Shown in pieces: positions 43,057 to 51,900 of a DNA stretch of 64,000 nt. The stretch is from NCBI RefSeq assembly GCF_025736935.1, contig NZ_CP107048.1, positions 1,935,501 through 1,999,500 of the forward strand, in the 5' to 3' direction. The number at the start of each line of letters is the position of its first letter. Positions within the stretch are counted from its first letter, which is position 1. The notes below the pieces were generated by a model. The model did no database searches and had not been told where the DNA came from. It saw only the letters and a list, made by a program, of their open reading frames with translations. Position numbers and translations under genes: made by a program. This stretch comes from Qipengyuania sp. SS22 (GTDB lineage Bacteria > Pseudomonadota > Alphaproteobacteria > Sphingomonadales > Sphingomonadaceae).

Positions 43057-44405
43057 CAGTCCTCTCCTGTCCATTTCGCCTGCGCGAGCGCGAGCATCGG
43101 GTATTTGGGTACGTCGGCGGCCAGCTTGTCGAGCGCGGCACGGCGCAGCATCGCCAGCAGGCCGGGGGTTGCCAGCGTTGCCTTGCCGTCGAGCAGATCC
43201 TGCGCGAGCATGGCGTCTTCGCTCTGCGTGGCGGCCGCGTCATTGCGCGCGATCATGCCCAGCGCATTGCGCGCAACCGCCAGCTGGAAGCGGTCATGCC
43301 CCTCCATCCGGTCTTTCACCGTGGCGAGCCATTCGGTGATCGCAGTGGCGATTTCGCCGGCACTCGCTTCGCCCTCGGGTTCGAGCGGGTCGTCGGCCGG
43401 GGGCACGGGCCGGGCCTGTTCGGCCGGAGGGGCATCCTCTTCCATAAGAAGCAACAGGTCGAGCTCCTGCTCGCTCGTCCGCCGCGAGATGACCACGCGT
43501 TCGAGCATGCGATCATCGCCGCTGCGCCAGAAGCTCGCCATGCGCAGGCAGCCGAGCGCCCACCACACCGTGCGAAAGACCAGCCAGAAGCGGAACCGCC
43601 CGGCATCCACCTGCGCGCCGCTTTCGGCTTCATACGCGTGGACATAGTCCTGCAGCGATCCCAGCCCGAGCGCCGGCCGGTCGACCCGAGCAAACCGCCA
43701 CACTGCCATGCAGCCGAAGGCGAGGTCCTCATGTCGGTCGCCAAAATGCGCGAGTTCCCAGTCGAGTACGCCGGTAAGCTGCGAATCCTCGGCGAGCAGA
43801 TTGCCCAGCCGGTAGTCGCCGTGATTAAGCACCGGCTCGACACGGTCGGGGAGGTGATCGCGTAGCCAGCGCAGGCCCAGCGCGATGATCGGGCGGTCGG
43901 CCCCGGCCTCGTCGAACTGCTCGGCAAGGCCGTCGACCGCCTCGGCATAGTCCATTTCGGGCACATCGTCGGGCAAGCCATCGCGTGGCAGCGAATGGAT
44001 TTTCGCCAGGTCGCGCGCCACCTGGCGCAGCAATTGCGCGGCATCGTCCATCGCCAGGATCGCGCGCGGATCGGGCGTCCCGGGCAAGGCACGCATCACG
44101 AAACCGCTGCCGATCCCGTCACCGGGCTGCAATTCGACAAGCACTTCGGGAGCGGTGACGCCCGCGCCATGCGCGGCGCGGATGATCGCGGCCTCGGTAT
44201 CGTGGCCGAAGGGGCGGTCTTCCATGAACGACAGGCTGGGCGCGCGGCGCAGCACATAATCTCCGCCCCCACTCGCAAAGCGCCAGCTTTCCATGGTTGC
44301 GCCGCCCGTCAGCCGCGTGATCCCCTCAGGTGCGGCCATACCGACGCGTGCAAGCGCCTGCGCCAGTCCCTGCTCCAGCGCGCCCGCGCTTTCCGTCTCT
44401 CCCAT
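43056..44405 (-). CDS. APH-family phosphotransferase with an extra C-terminal domain
   Basis: The N-terminal 340 residues have the protein-kinase-like fold of the APH family: ITRLTGGATMESWRFASGGG (about 28-47, nucleotide loop), VLRRAPSLSFMEDRPFGHDTEA, a catalytic loop with NHGDYRLGNLLAEDSQLTG (about 192-210; HGD and Asn) and LDWELAHFGDRHEDLAF (metal-binding Asp, about 212-228). An acidic linker (around 350-370) leads to a helical C-terminal domain. With the coupled acyl-CoA dehydrogenase it matches the kinase half of ACAD10/11, where hydroxyacyl-CoA is phosphorylated. The ATG at 44405 is chosen; a TTG 12 codons upstream is possible. Confidence 0.85.
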   Translation of the reverse strand: MGETESAGALEQGLAQALARVGMAAPEGITRLTGGATMESWRFASGGGDYVLRRAPSLSFMEDRPFGHDTEAAIIRAAHGAGVTAPEVLVELQPGDGIGSGFVMRALPGTPDPRAILAMDDAAQLLRQVARDLAKIHSLPRDGLPDDVPEMDYAEAVDGLAEQFDEAGADRPIIALGLRWLRDHLPDRVEPVLNHGDYRLGNLLAEDSQLTGVLDWELAHFGDRHEDLAFGCMAVWRFARVDRPALGLGSLQDYVHAYEAESGAQVDAGRFRFWLVFRTVWWALGCLRMASFWRSGDDRMLERVVISRRTSEQELDLLLLMEEDAPPAEQARPVPPADDPLEPEGEASAGEIATAITEWLATVKDRMEGHDRFQLAVARNALGMIARNDAAATQSEDAMLAQDLLDGKATLATPGLLAMLRRAALDKLAADVPKYPMLALAQAKWTGED

Positions 44406-44502
44406 GGAATCAGTTGTGCAATGAAACGGGCCGTTGCTCAAGCCCGGACCTGATCGCCGCCTCGGCCGTTGTCAGGGCAAGCAACAATCCAGAGGAGACT
44501 CC

Positions 44503-44910
44503 ATGCGCCTTCCCACCAATGCCCATGTCGCCATCGTCGACGGCGAGAACTTCATCGTGATGCGCAACAGCGGCCAGCCGCTCGAACCGAAACTCGGCGC
44601 GGCCGAAAAGCCCGATCTGTCGGCGACCAATTTCAGCGCCGGAGTGAAGCATCAGGACGCGGGCAGCCAGCAGCATGGGCGCACCGATCTCAATGAACTC
44701 GCGCATGGCGCCGCCGCCAGCGAATGGCTCAATGCCAAGGCTGTCGCGGGCGAGATCGACGATGTGCTGATAATCGCGGATCCCAAGACGCTGGGCGAAA
44801 TGCGTCGCCATTATCATTCCGAACTCGAAAAGCGGCTGGTCGGCGAGATCGACAAGACCATGTCGGGCGAGCCGACCGAGCGGATCGAACAGGCGATTGC
44901 GAACGCCTGA
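44503..44910 (+). CDS. Host attachment family protein
   Basis: Soluble protein of 135 aa that fits the host-attachment / baeRF-like family: it begins LPTNAHVAIVDGENFIVMRN, has HQDAGSQQHGRTDLNELAHGAAASEWLNA (about 50-80) and IDDVLIIADPKTLGEMRRHY (about 85-105). The name comes from an Agrobacterium gene needed for attachment to plants, but the family resembles the release-factor eRF1 domain and its role in free-living bacteria is unclear. The ATG at 44503 is preceded by AGAGGAGA, a strong ribosome-binding site. It is divergent from the APH-type kinase gene. Confidence 0.85.
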   Translation: MRLPTNAHVAIVDGENFIVMRNSGQPLEPKLGAAEKPDLSATNFSAGVKHQDAGSQQHGRTDLNELAHGAAASEWLNAKAVAGEIDDVLIIADPKTLGEMRRHYHSELEKRLVGEIDKTMSGEPTERIEQAIANA

Positions 44911-45049
44911 CCCATGCTTTCCGCATCAAAGTAACGCGGCGATCATCGAACCTGTCGTGCACGCAACACTTTTCGTCGCGGCGCCCTTGTCTGGCCCCAA
45001 TCGATCAGCATTAAGCTTCGCCTAACCTTGAAAGGTATACAGGGTCGTT

Positions 45050-46066
45050 ATGGGTAAAAGACTTTTCGGACGATTGCTGGCGATTGCGGCGATGGCGTGC
45101 GCCACGCCCGCGCTGGCGCAGGGCACTGGCTTCGAATCGCAGTTCGACACCGTTCTGGGTACCGAAGTCCGCACCCCGCCCAGTTATGATGCGCTGTATG
45201 CGACCCCGCTCGAACAGCAAATTGCACAACTGGCCGATGGATCGAACGGGCGCATCGGCGTCTATGCGATCGATCTGTCGACCGGGCGTGAGATCGGCGT
45301 ATTGGCCGACCAGCGCTTCCCCATGGCCAGCACCAGCAAGGTTGCGATCGCCGCGACCTATCTGGCCGGTGTCGATGCGGGCAAGTGGAGCCTGACGAGC
45401 GAATTTCGCCTGTCGCGTCCGGGCGGCGCCTACATGCCCGCTTACCGTCATCTCAGCCTGATGATCAGCAAGAGCTGCAACGATTGCACTGACGCATTGC
45501 TTGCCGCAGTCGGCGGCCCGCGCGCAGTCAACAAATGGATGGAAGATGCCGGGATCGAAGGGTTCCAGCTGACCCGCGATATCGCCACGCTTATCCGCGA
45601 GGATGGCCGCATCGACCCAGCATGGAGCGTCGATACCAAGGATAGCGCGACGCCGCGCGCGATGGGCCAGCTGCTCGCCGGGATCTACCAGGGCAAATGG
45701 CTGAGCGATTATTCGCGCCGCGTCCTGCTCGACGCGATGGAAGAAACCACGACGGGCAAGAAGCGCATGCGTTCGGTGCTGCCGCTCAGCGCCAATTTGG
45801 CGCACAAAACCGGCACGCTCGCCCGCACCGCCAGCGATATCGGCATTTTCCACACGCCTGATGGCCGCGCGATCGCCGCTGCGATCTATGTCACCGGACA
45901 AAGCCCGTCGATGGCGGTGGAGAATGGCAGCCGCACGCGCAAGCTCGAGGCGCGCTACAATCGCGATTCGCGGATCTCGACCATTACCCAGGCGCTGTAT
46001 GACGGCTTTGGCCGCGAAGCGCGGGACGGTCGCAACTGGGCCACGGCGGACTACGGCGGGGACTGA
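45050..46066 (+). CDS. Class A beta-lactamase-like serine hydrolase
   Basis: Exported protein of 338 aa with a signal peptide (residues 1-24, ending ATPALAQG). The penicilloyl-serine fold motifs are present: FPMASTSKVAIAATYLAG (Ser-X-X-Lys, about 86-103), SLMISKSCNDCTD (Ser-X-Asn with a CNDC pair, about 137-149) and LAHKTGTLART (KTG, about 248-258). The DTKDSATPRAMG stretch matches the end of the omega loop, but the ExxxN of class A enzymes (Glu166) seems replaced by LTRDIATLI, and that loop is about seven residues longer. It may be a weak beta-lactamase, a DD-peptidase or an esterase. No regulator gene is adjacent. Confidence 0.85.
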   Translation: MGKRLFGRLLAIAAMACATPALAQGTGFESQFDTVLGTEVRTPPSYDALYATPLEQQIAQLADGSNGRIGVYAIDLSTGREIGVLADQRFPMASTSKVAIAATYLAGVDAGKWSLTSEFRLSRPGGAYMPAYRHLSLMISKSCNDCTDALLAAVGGPRAVNKWMEDAGIEGFQLTRDIATLIREDGRIDPAWSVDTKDSATPRAMGQLLAGIYQGKWLSDYSRRVLLDAMEETTTGKKRMRSVLPLSANLAHKTGTLARTASDIGIFHTPDGRAIAAAIYVTGQSPSMAVENGSRTRKLEARYNRDSRISTITQALYDGFGREARDGRNWATADYGGD

Positions 46067-46090
46067 CCCCAGCTTACCATCCGGACAAAC

Positions 46091-46122
46091 AAAAAGGGCG
46101 GCGCCGTGAGGCACCGCCCTTT
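46091..46122. terminator. Bidirectional terminator between convergent genes
   Basis: A 10-bp stem GGGCGGCGCC / GGCACCGCCC (46096-46119) with GTGA loop. On the plus strand TTT follows; on the minus strand TTTTTGTTTG follows. It serves both the serine hydrolase gene (ending at 46066) and the acidic lipoprotein gene (ending at 46163). Confidence 0.88.
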
Positions 46123-46162
46123 CTGTTCGTGAACGTAAAACCGTCCGCGAAGCGAGGTTGAC

Positions 46163-46417
46163 TTAGTCAGCCTGTGCTTCAGCAGCAGTTTCGTCGCCTT
46201 CGACAGCAGCTTCAACTTCAGCAGCAGCCGCATCGCTTTCGGCAACGACTTCGTCAGCGCCGGCTTCCATGGCTTCGCCAGTGGCTTCCATGTTGGCTTC
46301 AGCGTCGGCAGCAACCGAATCGGCAGTTGCTTCGGCGCTGTCTTCGGTAGCTTCCGAGCAAGCGGCGAGGGTCAGGGCAGCGGCCGAAGCAGCAGCGAAA
46401 AGAGCGATCTTGCGCAT
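46163..46417 (-). CDS. Small acidic Ala/Glu-rich lipoprotein
   Basis: An 84-aa predicted lipoprotein. MRKIALFAAASAAALTLAAC has a lipobox (LAAC, Cys20); the mature 65 residues consist almost only of Ala, Glu, Asp, Val, Thr, Ser, Gly and Met, with a loose Ala-Glu-Ala-heptad rhythm (ATADSVAADAEANMEATGEAM) compatible with an amphipathic helix. No Lys or Arg follows the lipid site, giving a strongly negative charge. I do not know the family; entericidin-like or envelope-stress lipoproteins are comparable only in composition. The ATG at 46417 has AAGGA nine bases upstream. Divergent from polA. Confidence 0.78.
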   Translation of the reverse strand: MRKIALFAAASAAALTLAACSEATEDSAEATADSVAADAEANMEATGEAMEAGADEVVAESDAAAAEVEAAVEGDETAAEAQAD

Positions 46418-46667
46418 AGTTCTAAATCCTTGAACAGCGAGTGTTGGGTGCGGTGCGACGGCCAGTGGCCCCCTCCCCGCGCGAACCCCCAATTGGGGCC
46501 TCACAGTGTCTAAATAGTGGCAGAATTGGGGCGCGGCAAGAAGATTCACCGCATTCTCGCCACATTCTGGTCTTATTTCGGCCAAAATTGCCTGAATCCC
46601 GCGACTTATGGGGATCGGCGAAAATCGCGCTCCCCATTGTGCCAACCCGTTGCTAAGCCGCTTCGCC

Positions 46668-49502
46668 ATGGCTGAAACACCGCACCTCTACCTCGTCGAT
46701 GGCTCGGCCTATATCTTCCGTGCCTATCATCGCCTCCCCCCGCTGACCGACCCCGAAGGGACCCCGGTGGGCGCGGTTTATGGCTATACCACCATGCTGT
46801 GGAAGCTCGCCGATGATCTGCACAAGGCCGATGGCCCGACGCATCTGGCCGTAATTCTCGACAAGTCGAGCCGCAGCTTCCGCAACGAGATCTACGACAA
46901 GTACAAGGCCAACCGGCCCCCGCCCCCAGAGGATCTGGTGCCCCAGTTCCCGCTGATCCGCGATGCCACCCGCGCCTTCAGCCTGCCCTGCATTGAGGAA
47001 CCCGATGTCGAGGCGGACGACATGATCGCGTCCTATGCGCGCGAAGCACAGCGGCAGGGGTGGAACGTGACGATCGTCTCGTCCGACAAGGATCTGATGC
47101 AACTCGTCGGCGAGCAGGACGGCGCGCGGATCGACATGCTCGACACGATGAAGAATGCGCGCATCTATATCGAGGAGGTCGAGGAGAAATTCGGCGTCCC
47201 GCCGGAAAAGGTCGGCGATGTCCTCGCGCTGATGGGCGATTCGGTCGACAACATCCCGGGTATCTTCGGTGTCGGCCCCAAGACTGCCAGCCGGTTGATC
47301 GCCGAACATGGCGATCTGGTTGCCGCACTCGATGCCGCCACGGGCATGAAAACCAGCAAACTCAAGGAACGCCTGCTCGAGTACCGGGCCGATGCCGAAC
47401 TCAGCCGTGTGCTGGTGACACTGCGCGAGGATTGCGGCCTGCCGGTGTCGCTCGACGACATGAAGCTCGACCAGGTGCCCAGCGAACCGCTCGCCGCCTT
47501 TCTTGGCAAGCATGGCTTCACCAGCCTGCTCAAACGCCTCGATGCCGGCACCGGCAGCCCTTCGCGCACCACCGATCTCGACCCGGCGAAGCGCGACAAG
47601 GCCGGGGCGCCCGCCGATGCGGCGGGCAATCGCCAGCCGCTGCCCGATTTTCCCGCGGTCGATCGCAGTGCCTATGAATGCGTGCAGGCGCTCGACCGGC
47701 TCGAGGCGTGGGTCGAACGTGCGCAGGCCGCGCGGCTGGTCGCGGTCGACACCGAAACCAGTTCGCTCGACTGCATGCAGTGCGATCTGGTCGGCATCAG
47801 CCTGGCGCTGGGCGCCAATGATGCCTGCTATATCCCGCTCGGTCATGGCGGCAGCGACATGTTTGCCGAGAAGCCGACGCAGATCGACAAATCTTCCGCG
47901 CTGCAGGCGCTCGCGCCGCTGCTGGCGAACGACGCCGTGCTCAAGGTGTTCCACAACGGCAAATACGATCTCAACGTGCTCGCCCGCAATGGCGTGGCGG
48001 TGTCGCCGGTCGACGATACGATGATCATCAGCTTCGATCTCGATGCCGGGCGCCAGCTCGACGGGATCGGCGGCGGTCACGGCATGGACGAACTGGCCGA
48101 ACGCCACCTGGGCCACACCTGCCTGACCTTCAAGGAATTGTGCGGCACCGGACGCAAGGCGATCCCCTTCGGCGAGGTGCGACTCGACAAGGCGACCGAG
48201 TATGCCGCCGAGGATGCCGATGTCACCTGGCGGCTCTACCAGCAGCTGAAGCCGCGGCTCGCGACTGAAGGCGGGACCAGGATCTACGAGCGGGTCGACC
48301 GCCCGCTGGTCCCGGTGGTGGCGCAGATGGAACGGCACGGAATCAAGGTCGACCGCGCACGGCTGGCTAAACTGTCGGAGGAATTCGCTGGCGAAACCGC
48401 CCGGCTGGAGAAGGAAATCCACGCCATTGCGGGGACCGAATTCACCGTCGGAAGCCCCAAGCAATTGGGCGAAGTGCTGTTCGTCACGCTCGGCTACAAG
48501 GGCGGCAAGAAGGGCAAGAGCGGACAGTATTCGACCGATCAGAGCGTACTCGAACGCCTTTCCGGCGAAGGCGCGCCGATTGCCGCCAAGGTCCTCGAAT
48601 GGCGCCAGCTGGCCAAGCTCAAGAGTACTTATACCGATGCGCTGCAGGAAGCGATCAACCCGCAGACGGGCCGCGTGCACACCAGCTACAGCCTGGTCGG
48701 CGCGCAGACCGGGCGGCTGAGCTCGACCGATCCCAACCTGCAGAACATCCCCATCCGCACCGAGATCGGTCGCCAGATCCGCGAGGCTTTCGTCGCCGAG
48801 GAAGGCAATGTCCTGCTCGCCGCCGACTATTCGCAGATCGAATTGCGGCTGGCCGCGCATATGGCCGATGTGCCGAGCTTGAAGGAAGCCTTTGCGCAGG
48901 GCGAGGACATCCACGCGCGCACGGCGATCGAGATGTTCGGCGAGGTCAATCGCGACACGCGCGGGCGCGCCAAGACAATCAATTTCGCCATCCTCTACGG
49001 CATCTCGCGCTGGGGCCTGGGCGGACGGCTGGGCGTCGAGGCGGATGAGGCGCAGGCGATGATCGACACCTATTTCCAGCGCTTCCCCGGTATCCAGAAA
49101 TACATCGTCCGTACGCTCGAGGAAGTCCGCGAGCGGGGCTATTCGGAAACGCTGTTCGGGCGCAAGACCTGGTTCCCGCGGATCGGTTCGAAGAACCAGG
49201 CCGAACGGCAGGGCAGTGAGCGCGCAGCAATCAACGCGCCGATCCAGGGGACCAGCGCGGATATCATCAAGCGCGCGATGGTGCGCATGATGCCCGCCTT
49301 GCAGGAGGCCGGGCTGGGTCATGTCCGCATGCTGTTGCAAGTGCATGACGAACTGGTGTTCGAATTGCCCGAAGACGATGTGGCTGCGGCTTCCGCGGTT
49401 ATCGAGCGGGTCATGGCGGGCGCCGCCGAACCCGCGGTGACGCTCGATGTCCCGCTGGGTGTCGATATCGGCACCGGCACCAGCTGGGGAGCAGCACACT
49501 GA
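46668..49502 (+). CDS. polA: DNA polymerase I
   Basis: Repair and Okazaki-fragment polymerase, 944 aa. The 5' nuclease domain (about 1-300) starts PHLYLVDGSAYIFRAYHRLP, with the DVEADDMIASYAREA motif. The 3'-5' exonuclease domain (about 340-540) keeps its active site (LVAVDTETSSLDCMQ and FHNGKYDLNVLA), and the polymerase domain has LLAADYSQIELRLAAHMADV (motif A, about 715-735), RGRAKTINFAILYGIS (motif B) and LQVHDELVFELPE (motif C, about 888-900). All three activities are therefore expected. The ATG at 46668 gives the usual MAE start. Its stop codon overlaps the likely start of the kinase gene downstream. Confidence 0.97.
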   Translation: MAETPHLYLVDGSAYIFRAYHRLPPLTDPEGTPVGAVYGYTTMLWKLADDLHKADGPTHLAVILDKSSRSFRNEIYDKYKANRPPPPEDLVPQFPLIRDATRAFSLPCIEEPDVEADDMIASYAREAQRQGWNVTIVSSDKDLMQLVGEQDGARIDMLDTMKNARIYIEEVEEKFGVPPEKVGDVLALMGDSVDNIPGIFGVGPKTASRLIAEHGDLVAALDAATGMKTSKLKERLLEYRADAELSRVLVTLREDCGLPVSLDDMKLDQVPSEPLAAFLGKHGFTSLLKRLDAGTGSPSRTTDLDPAKRDKAGAPADAAGNRQPLPDFPAVDRSAYECVQALDRLEAWVERAQAARLVAVDTETSSLDCMQCDLVGISLALGANDACYIPLGHGGSDMFAEKPTQIDKSSALQALAPLLANDAVLKVFHNGKYDLNVLARNGVAVSPVDDTMIISFDLDAGRQLDGIGGGHGMDELAERHLGHTCLTFKELCGTGRKAIPFGEVRLDKATEYAAEDADVTWRLYQQLKPRLATEGGTRIYERVDRPLVPVVAQMERHGIKVDRARLAKLSEEFAGETARLEKEIHAIAGTEFTVGSPKQLGEVLFVTLGYKGGKKGKSGQYSTDQSVLERLSGEGAPIAAKVLEWRQLAKLKSTYTDALQEAINPQTGRVHTSYSLVGAQTGRLSSTDPNLQNIPIRTEIGRQIREAFVAEEGNVLLAADYSQIELRLAAHMADVPSLKEAFAQGEDIHARTAIEMFGEVNRDTRGRAKTINFAILYGISRWGLGGRLGVEADEAQAMIDTYFQRFPGIQKYIVRTLEEVRERGYSETLFGRKTWFPRIGSKNQAERQGSERAAINAPIQGTSADIIKRAMVRMMPALQEAGLGHVRMLLQVHDELVFELPEDDVAAASAVIERVMAGAAEPAVTLDVPLGVDIGTGTSWGAAH

Positions 49503-49546
49503 CCGAGATCGAGGAATTCGTCGCGCGCACGCGCGATCCGCGCTGG

Positions 49547-50779
49547 ATGAATGTCGCGCTGCTCGGCATCATCGCCGCGGCAATGTTTGCAACCCTGTTC
49601 CTGGCCTACCAGACGGTCGAGGCCGAACGCGCGCAGCGCGAACAGGTCCGCCGCACGGTCGAGGTGCTCGAGGAGCTGCGCCAGGTGAACCGCTCGGTGC
49701 TGAGCGGCGAGACCGGCCAGCGCGGCTATCTGATCACGCTCGATCGCCGCTACCTCGCGCCCTACCAGGCAGGCAGGGAACAGATCGATCCGGCGCTCGA
49801 CCGCATTCGCACGCTGATTGGCGAGGAAGCGACCGCGCGCCAAATCGAGCTGATCGACCAGATCGACGCGCTTGCCCGCGCCAAGTTCGACGAGATGGGC
49901 GACAGTGTCGAACTGCTCGAAGACGGGCGGTTGCTCGATGCTCGCCGCGCGGTGCTGACCGATGAAGGCATCGAATCGATGGAGCGGCTCATCCGCGCGA
50001 TCGCCGAGATGGAGAACATCGAGAACGAGATCCTCGCCGATCACAGCGCCGAGGCCGCACGCTCAGAAGCCCGCGTCTTGCCGCTGCTCGGTGCGCTGCT
50101 GGTGCTGCTGGTGCTCGCCATGTTTGCCGGGACCCGGTTGGTCGGGCGTGCGGCACGCGCGGAGGCGGAAGCAGCGCAGGCGGCGATCGTCAGCGAAGCG
50201 CGCGACCGCGCCGACCTGCTTGCGCGCGAACTCAACCACCGCGTGAAAAACCTCTTCGCGGTGATCCTCGCGATCGTTCAGATGAGCGCACGCGACAAGC
50301 CCGAAGCCAAGGAAGTGACCGACAGCATTGCGCAGCGCATCCGCGCCCTGCTGACCGCGCATGAGGTAAGCCAGGGCGAACTCGAGCGCCCCGTCGCCTC
50401 GCTCCGCGCACTGGTCGAGACCTCACTTGCGCCCTATCGGTCGAGCAAGCACCCGGCACAGATCGAGGGACCCGACATCATGCTGCCCGCCAAGCGGGTC
50501 ACCCCGCTCGGCCTCGTACTGCACGAACTGACCACCAATGCGGTCAAATATGGCGCGTGGAAGAACCAGGGCACCGTGCATGTCAGCTGGACCGAAGAGG
50601 ACGGCACGGTGATGCTCAGCTGGCGTGAAACCGGAGCCGAACTGACAGAGATGCCCGAACGCAAGGGTTTCGGCAGCCTGCTGATGACCAGCGCGGCGCG
50701 CCAGTTCGGTGGCACTTTCGAACGCAGCTTTACCGAAGACGGCCTGCAGGTCACGATTGAGCTTCCCGCCGACGACTAG
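49547..50779 (+). CDS. HWE-family sensor histidine kinase with a CHASE3-like sensor domain
   Basis: Membrane kinase of 410 aa. Helix 1 (ALLGIIAAAMFATLFLAYQT) and helix 2 (about 180-200, LPLLGALLVLLVLAMFAG) enclose a helical CHASE3-type periplasmic domain. The kinase part has the phosphoacceptor LARELNHRVKNLFAVILAIV (His near 230), N-box LVLHELTTNAVKYGAW (with the HWE His) and WRETGAELTE plus KGFGSLLMTSAARQFGG. These are the HWE marks (His in the N-box, Trp-X-Glu). A CTG at 49499 with GGGGAG before it would extend the protein by 16 residues (TEIEEFVARTRDPRW) and overlap the polA stop. No response regulator is adjacent. Confidence 0.87.
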   Translation: MNVALLGIIAAAMFATLFLAYQTVEAERAQREQVRRTVEVLEELRQVNRSVLSGETGQRGYLITLDRRYLAPYQAGREQIDPALDRIRTLIGEEATARQIELIDQIDALARAKFDEMGDSVELLEDGRLLDARRAVLTDEGIESMERLIRAIAEMENIENEILADHSAEAARSEARVLPLLGALLVLLVLAMFAGTRLVGRAARAEAEAAQAAIVSEARDRADLLARELNHRVKNLFAVILAIVQMSARDKPEAKEVTDSIAQRIRALLTAHEVSQGELERPVASLRALVETSLAPYRSSKHPAQIEGPDIMLPAKRVTPLGLVLHELTTNAVKYGAWKNQGTVHVSWTEEDGTVMLSWRETGAELTEMPERKGFGSLLMTSAARQFGGTFERSFTEDGLQVTIELPADD

Positions 50780-50817
50780 CTTGCGTTAACCCGGCTGCGC
50801 CCATACCCCAGCCGCAG

Positions 50818-51900
50818 ATGCTCGAACGCTACGATCCGCGCAATTGGCCGATTTCCTATGAGGGCCTGATCCACACGCTCATCGTGCTGGGCAGCGCGGT
50901 GGTGGTCGCGCTCATCGCGCACTGGATCATCTTCGCCGTCCTGCGCCGCCTGGCGCGCGCTTCGGAAAGCACCCTCGACGACGTGGTGGTCGAAGCGGTG
51001 CGCAAGCCGTTGCGCTGGGCCGCGATCGCTTTCGCAATCACCGCCGCCGCGGAAAACGATGCGCTGGTCGGGCGCGGCTGGGACCTGCTCGCCAAATTCC
51101 TCATTCCCGCCGTGATCGGCTGGGTCGCCTATGCGGTCGTGCGCGGCCTGGCGCGTGGCTACGAGGCGCAGATTTCGGAAGCGGGCGACCCGGTGGCGCA
51201 GCGCGGCCGGCTGACTCGGATCGCGATCCTGTCGCGCACGGTGAAGGTGGGGATCATCATCATCACCGTGTCGCTGATCATGCTCAACATCCCCGGCGTG
51301 CGAGATATCGGGACGACCATGCTCGCGTCCGCGGGCCTCGCTGCACTCGCGGTCGGTGCCGCGGCGCAGCCCGCGCTGAAATCGCTGATCGCGGGCCTGC
51401 AGATGGCGATCACCCAGCCGCTGCGGATCGGCGATCTGGTCAAGGTCGACGAGCAGGCGGGGCGGGTAGAGGAAATCCGCATGAGCTTCGTCACCGTGCG
51501 CACCTGGGACGAGCGCGTGCTGGTGGTCCCGACCATGCGCTTCCTCGACGAAAGTTTCGAGAACTGGTCGCGCGTCGATGAAAAGCTGACCGGCCCGGTC
51601 ATGCTCAATCTCGACCCGATCGCCGATATCGACCCGATCCGCGCGGAATTCGAACGCTACGTCCAGGCCCACCCGCTGTGGGACGGGCGCAACCTCCAAT
51701 TGCTGATGACCGAAGCGCATCCCGAAAGCGTTGAACTGCGCCTGTCGATGAGCGCAGAGACGATCGGCGATCTGTGGACGCTGCGCTGCGCGGTCCGCGA
51801 ACACATGCTGGGCTGGCTGAAGGCCAACCAGCCCGAGGCGTTGATTCGCCACCGGCTCGAGGTCGAAGCCGCCAACGCGCGCGCTGCGGGCGGCGGCTAG
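50818..51900 (+). CDS. MscS-family mechanosensitive channel protein
   Basis: A 360-aa protein with membrane helices at about 20-43, 70-90, 105-125 and 145-165, then the MscS pore helix and beta domain (LASAGLAALAVGAAAQPALK and SLIAGLQMAITQPLRIGDLV, about 175-215) and an alpha/beta C-terminal domain. It differs from the 277-aa channel at 35247-36080 in having a longer N-terminus. The residues EEIRMSFVTVRTWDERVLVV place it in the MscS/YnaI-like group. It starts 38 bases after the kinase stop and its stop shares CTAG with the convergent Cdc48 gene. Confidence 0.9.
   Translation: MLERYDPRNWPISYEGLIHTLIVLGSAVVVALIAHWIIFAVLRRLARASESTLDDVVVEAVRKPLRWAAIAFAITAAAENDALVGRGWDLLAKFLIPAVIGWVAYAVVRGLARGYEAQISEAGDPVAQRGRLTRIAILSRTVKVGIIIITVSLIMLNIPGVRDIGTTMLASAGLAALAVGAAAQPALKSLIAGLQMAITQPLRIGDLVKVDEQAGRVEEIRMSFVTVRTWDERVLVVPTMRFLDESFENWSRVDEKLTGPVMLNLDPIADIDPIRAEFERYVQAHPLWDGRNLQLLMTEAHPESVELRLSMSAETIGDLWTLRCAVREHMLGWLKANQPEALIRHRLEVEAANARAAGGG

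Noticed and set aside
46441..46667. Palindrome CCCCAATTGGGG (46487-46498) between the lipoprotein gene and polA
   Set aside because: It is a single short palindrome with no second copy or clear promoter nearby; it could be a binding site, but evidence is too thin to list as a feature.
46653..49499. A 948-codon open frame opposite polA, and similar ones opposite lysC (4851-6098), the DUF305 gene (39305-41803) and cdc48 (51774-54206)
   Set aside because: All are mirror frames of well-identified genes, with no signal or family motif.
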